Below are positions 63,975 to 64,000 of a stretch of DNA of 64,000 nucleotides, piece by piece. The notes below the pieces were generated by a model that was not told the origin of the DNA, made no database searches, and saw nothing but the letters and a program-made list of their open reading frames with translations. The stretch is taken from positions 1 to 64,000 of the forward strand of contig JAAEPW010000660.1 of NCBI GenBank assembly GCA_024232355.1. The letters run 5' to 3'. The first letter of the stretch is position 1, and each line of letters opens with the position of its first letter. The DNA is from Chloroflexota bacterium (GTDB taxonomy: Bacteria; Chloroflexota; Anaerolineae; B4-G1). A program made the position numbers and the translations under genes.

Positions 63975-64000
63975 TTGAAAAACCAAGTGTAGGGGCGGGA

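Overview
The window looks like a chromosomal segment of a large-genome bacterium, most likely a Chloroflexota member of the Anaerolineae/Caldilineae type. This is inferred from content: a FtsW-penicillin-binding fusion, a Thr-type T-box leader, GAF-rich hybrid kinases, an archaeal-type aspartate-semialdehyde dehydrogenase, archease/RtcB, and large CHAT and nSTAND1-WD40 proteins. No rRNA, tRNA, CRISPR, phage structural gene or transposase was seen.

Region 1 (1-4.6 kb) is decayed accessory DNA. It has a truncated FGE-like gene beside a mosaic repeat, a 222-bp MITE-like element, then a DUF4380-type protein, a fumarylacetoacetate-hydrolase-family enzyme and an FGE-fold protein, all on the minus strand.

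Region 2 (4.6-14.7 kb, minus strand) is a signalling operon: a six-GAF hybrid kinase, a receiver-adenylate cyclase, a second hybrid kinase and a lone receiver. It is followed by a stand-alone GyrA-CTD-like propeller. Two almost identical TTGACA-N16-TACAAT promoters drive the operon and the propeller gene, which appears leaderless.

Region 3 (14.7-31.4 kb, minus strand) is a run of about twenty closely spaced genes behind a T-box leader: hom, a small barrel protein, lysC, asd, an aspartate aminotransferase, a class II aaRS-like protein, acetyltransferases, methyltransferases, NUDIX enzymes and finally thrC. The aspartate-to-threonine pathway thus brackets a set of housekeeping and repair enzymes. 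The last gene (EEP phosphatase) is broken by a 217-bp repeat.

Region 4 (31.4-36.3 kb, plus strand) holds archease, rtcB and a FtsW/RodA protein fused to a transpeptidase domain that lacks all three catalytic motifs.

Region 5 (36.3-58.1 kb, plus strand) is a conflict or programmed-death-like locus. It contains three paralogous CHAT caspase-like proteins (one with a STAND-type ATPase, two fused to SIR2-like domains). It also has two nSTAND1-TM-WD40 giants, an internally deleted third nSTAND1, a secreted LysM-adenosine deaminase and a nucleotide-transporter-like/HEAT/cNMP-domain protein. Gene order suggests tandem duplication and module shuffling.

Region 6 (58.2-64.0 kb, plus strand) has two related clan-CD (C25/caspase-like) proteases with intact His/Cys dyads and a shared N-terminal FNGVNGxTG peptide. 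Between them lies a 368-residue serpin-like protein. A promoter almost identical to that of region 5 precedes this group, suggesting common control. The protease-serpin-protease arrangement and the CHAT-SIR2/nSTAND1-WD40 locus are the best candidates for undescribed systems.
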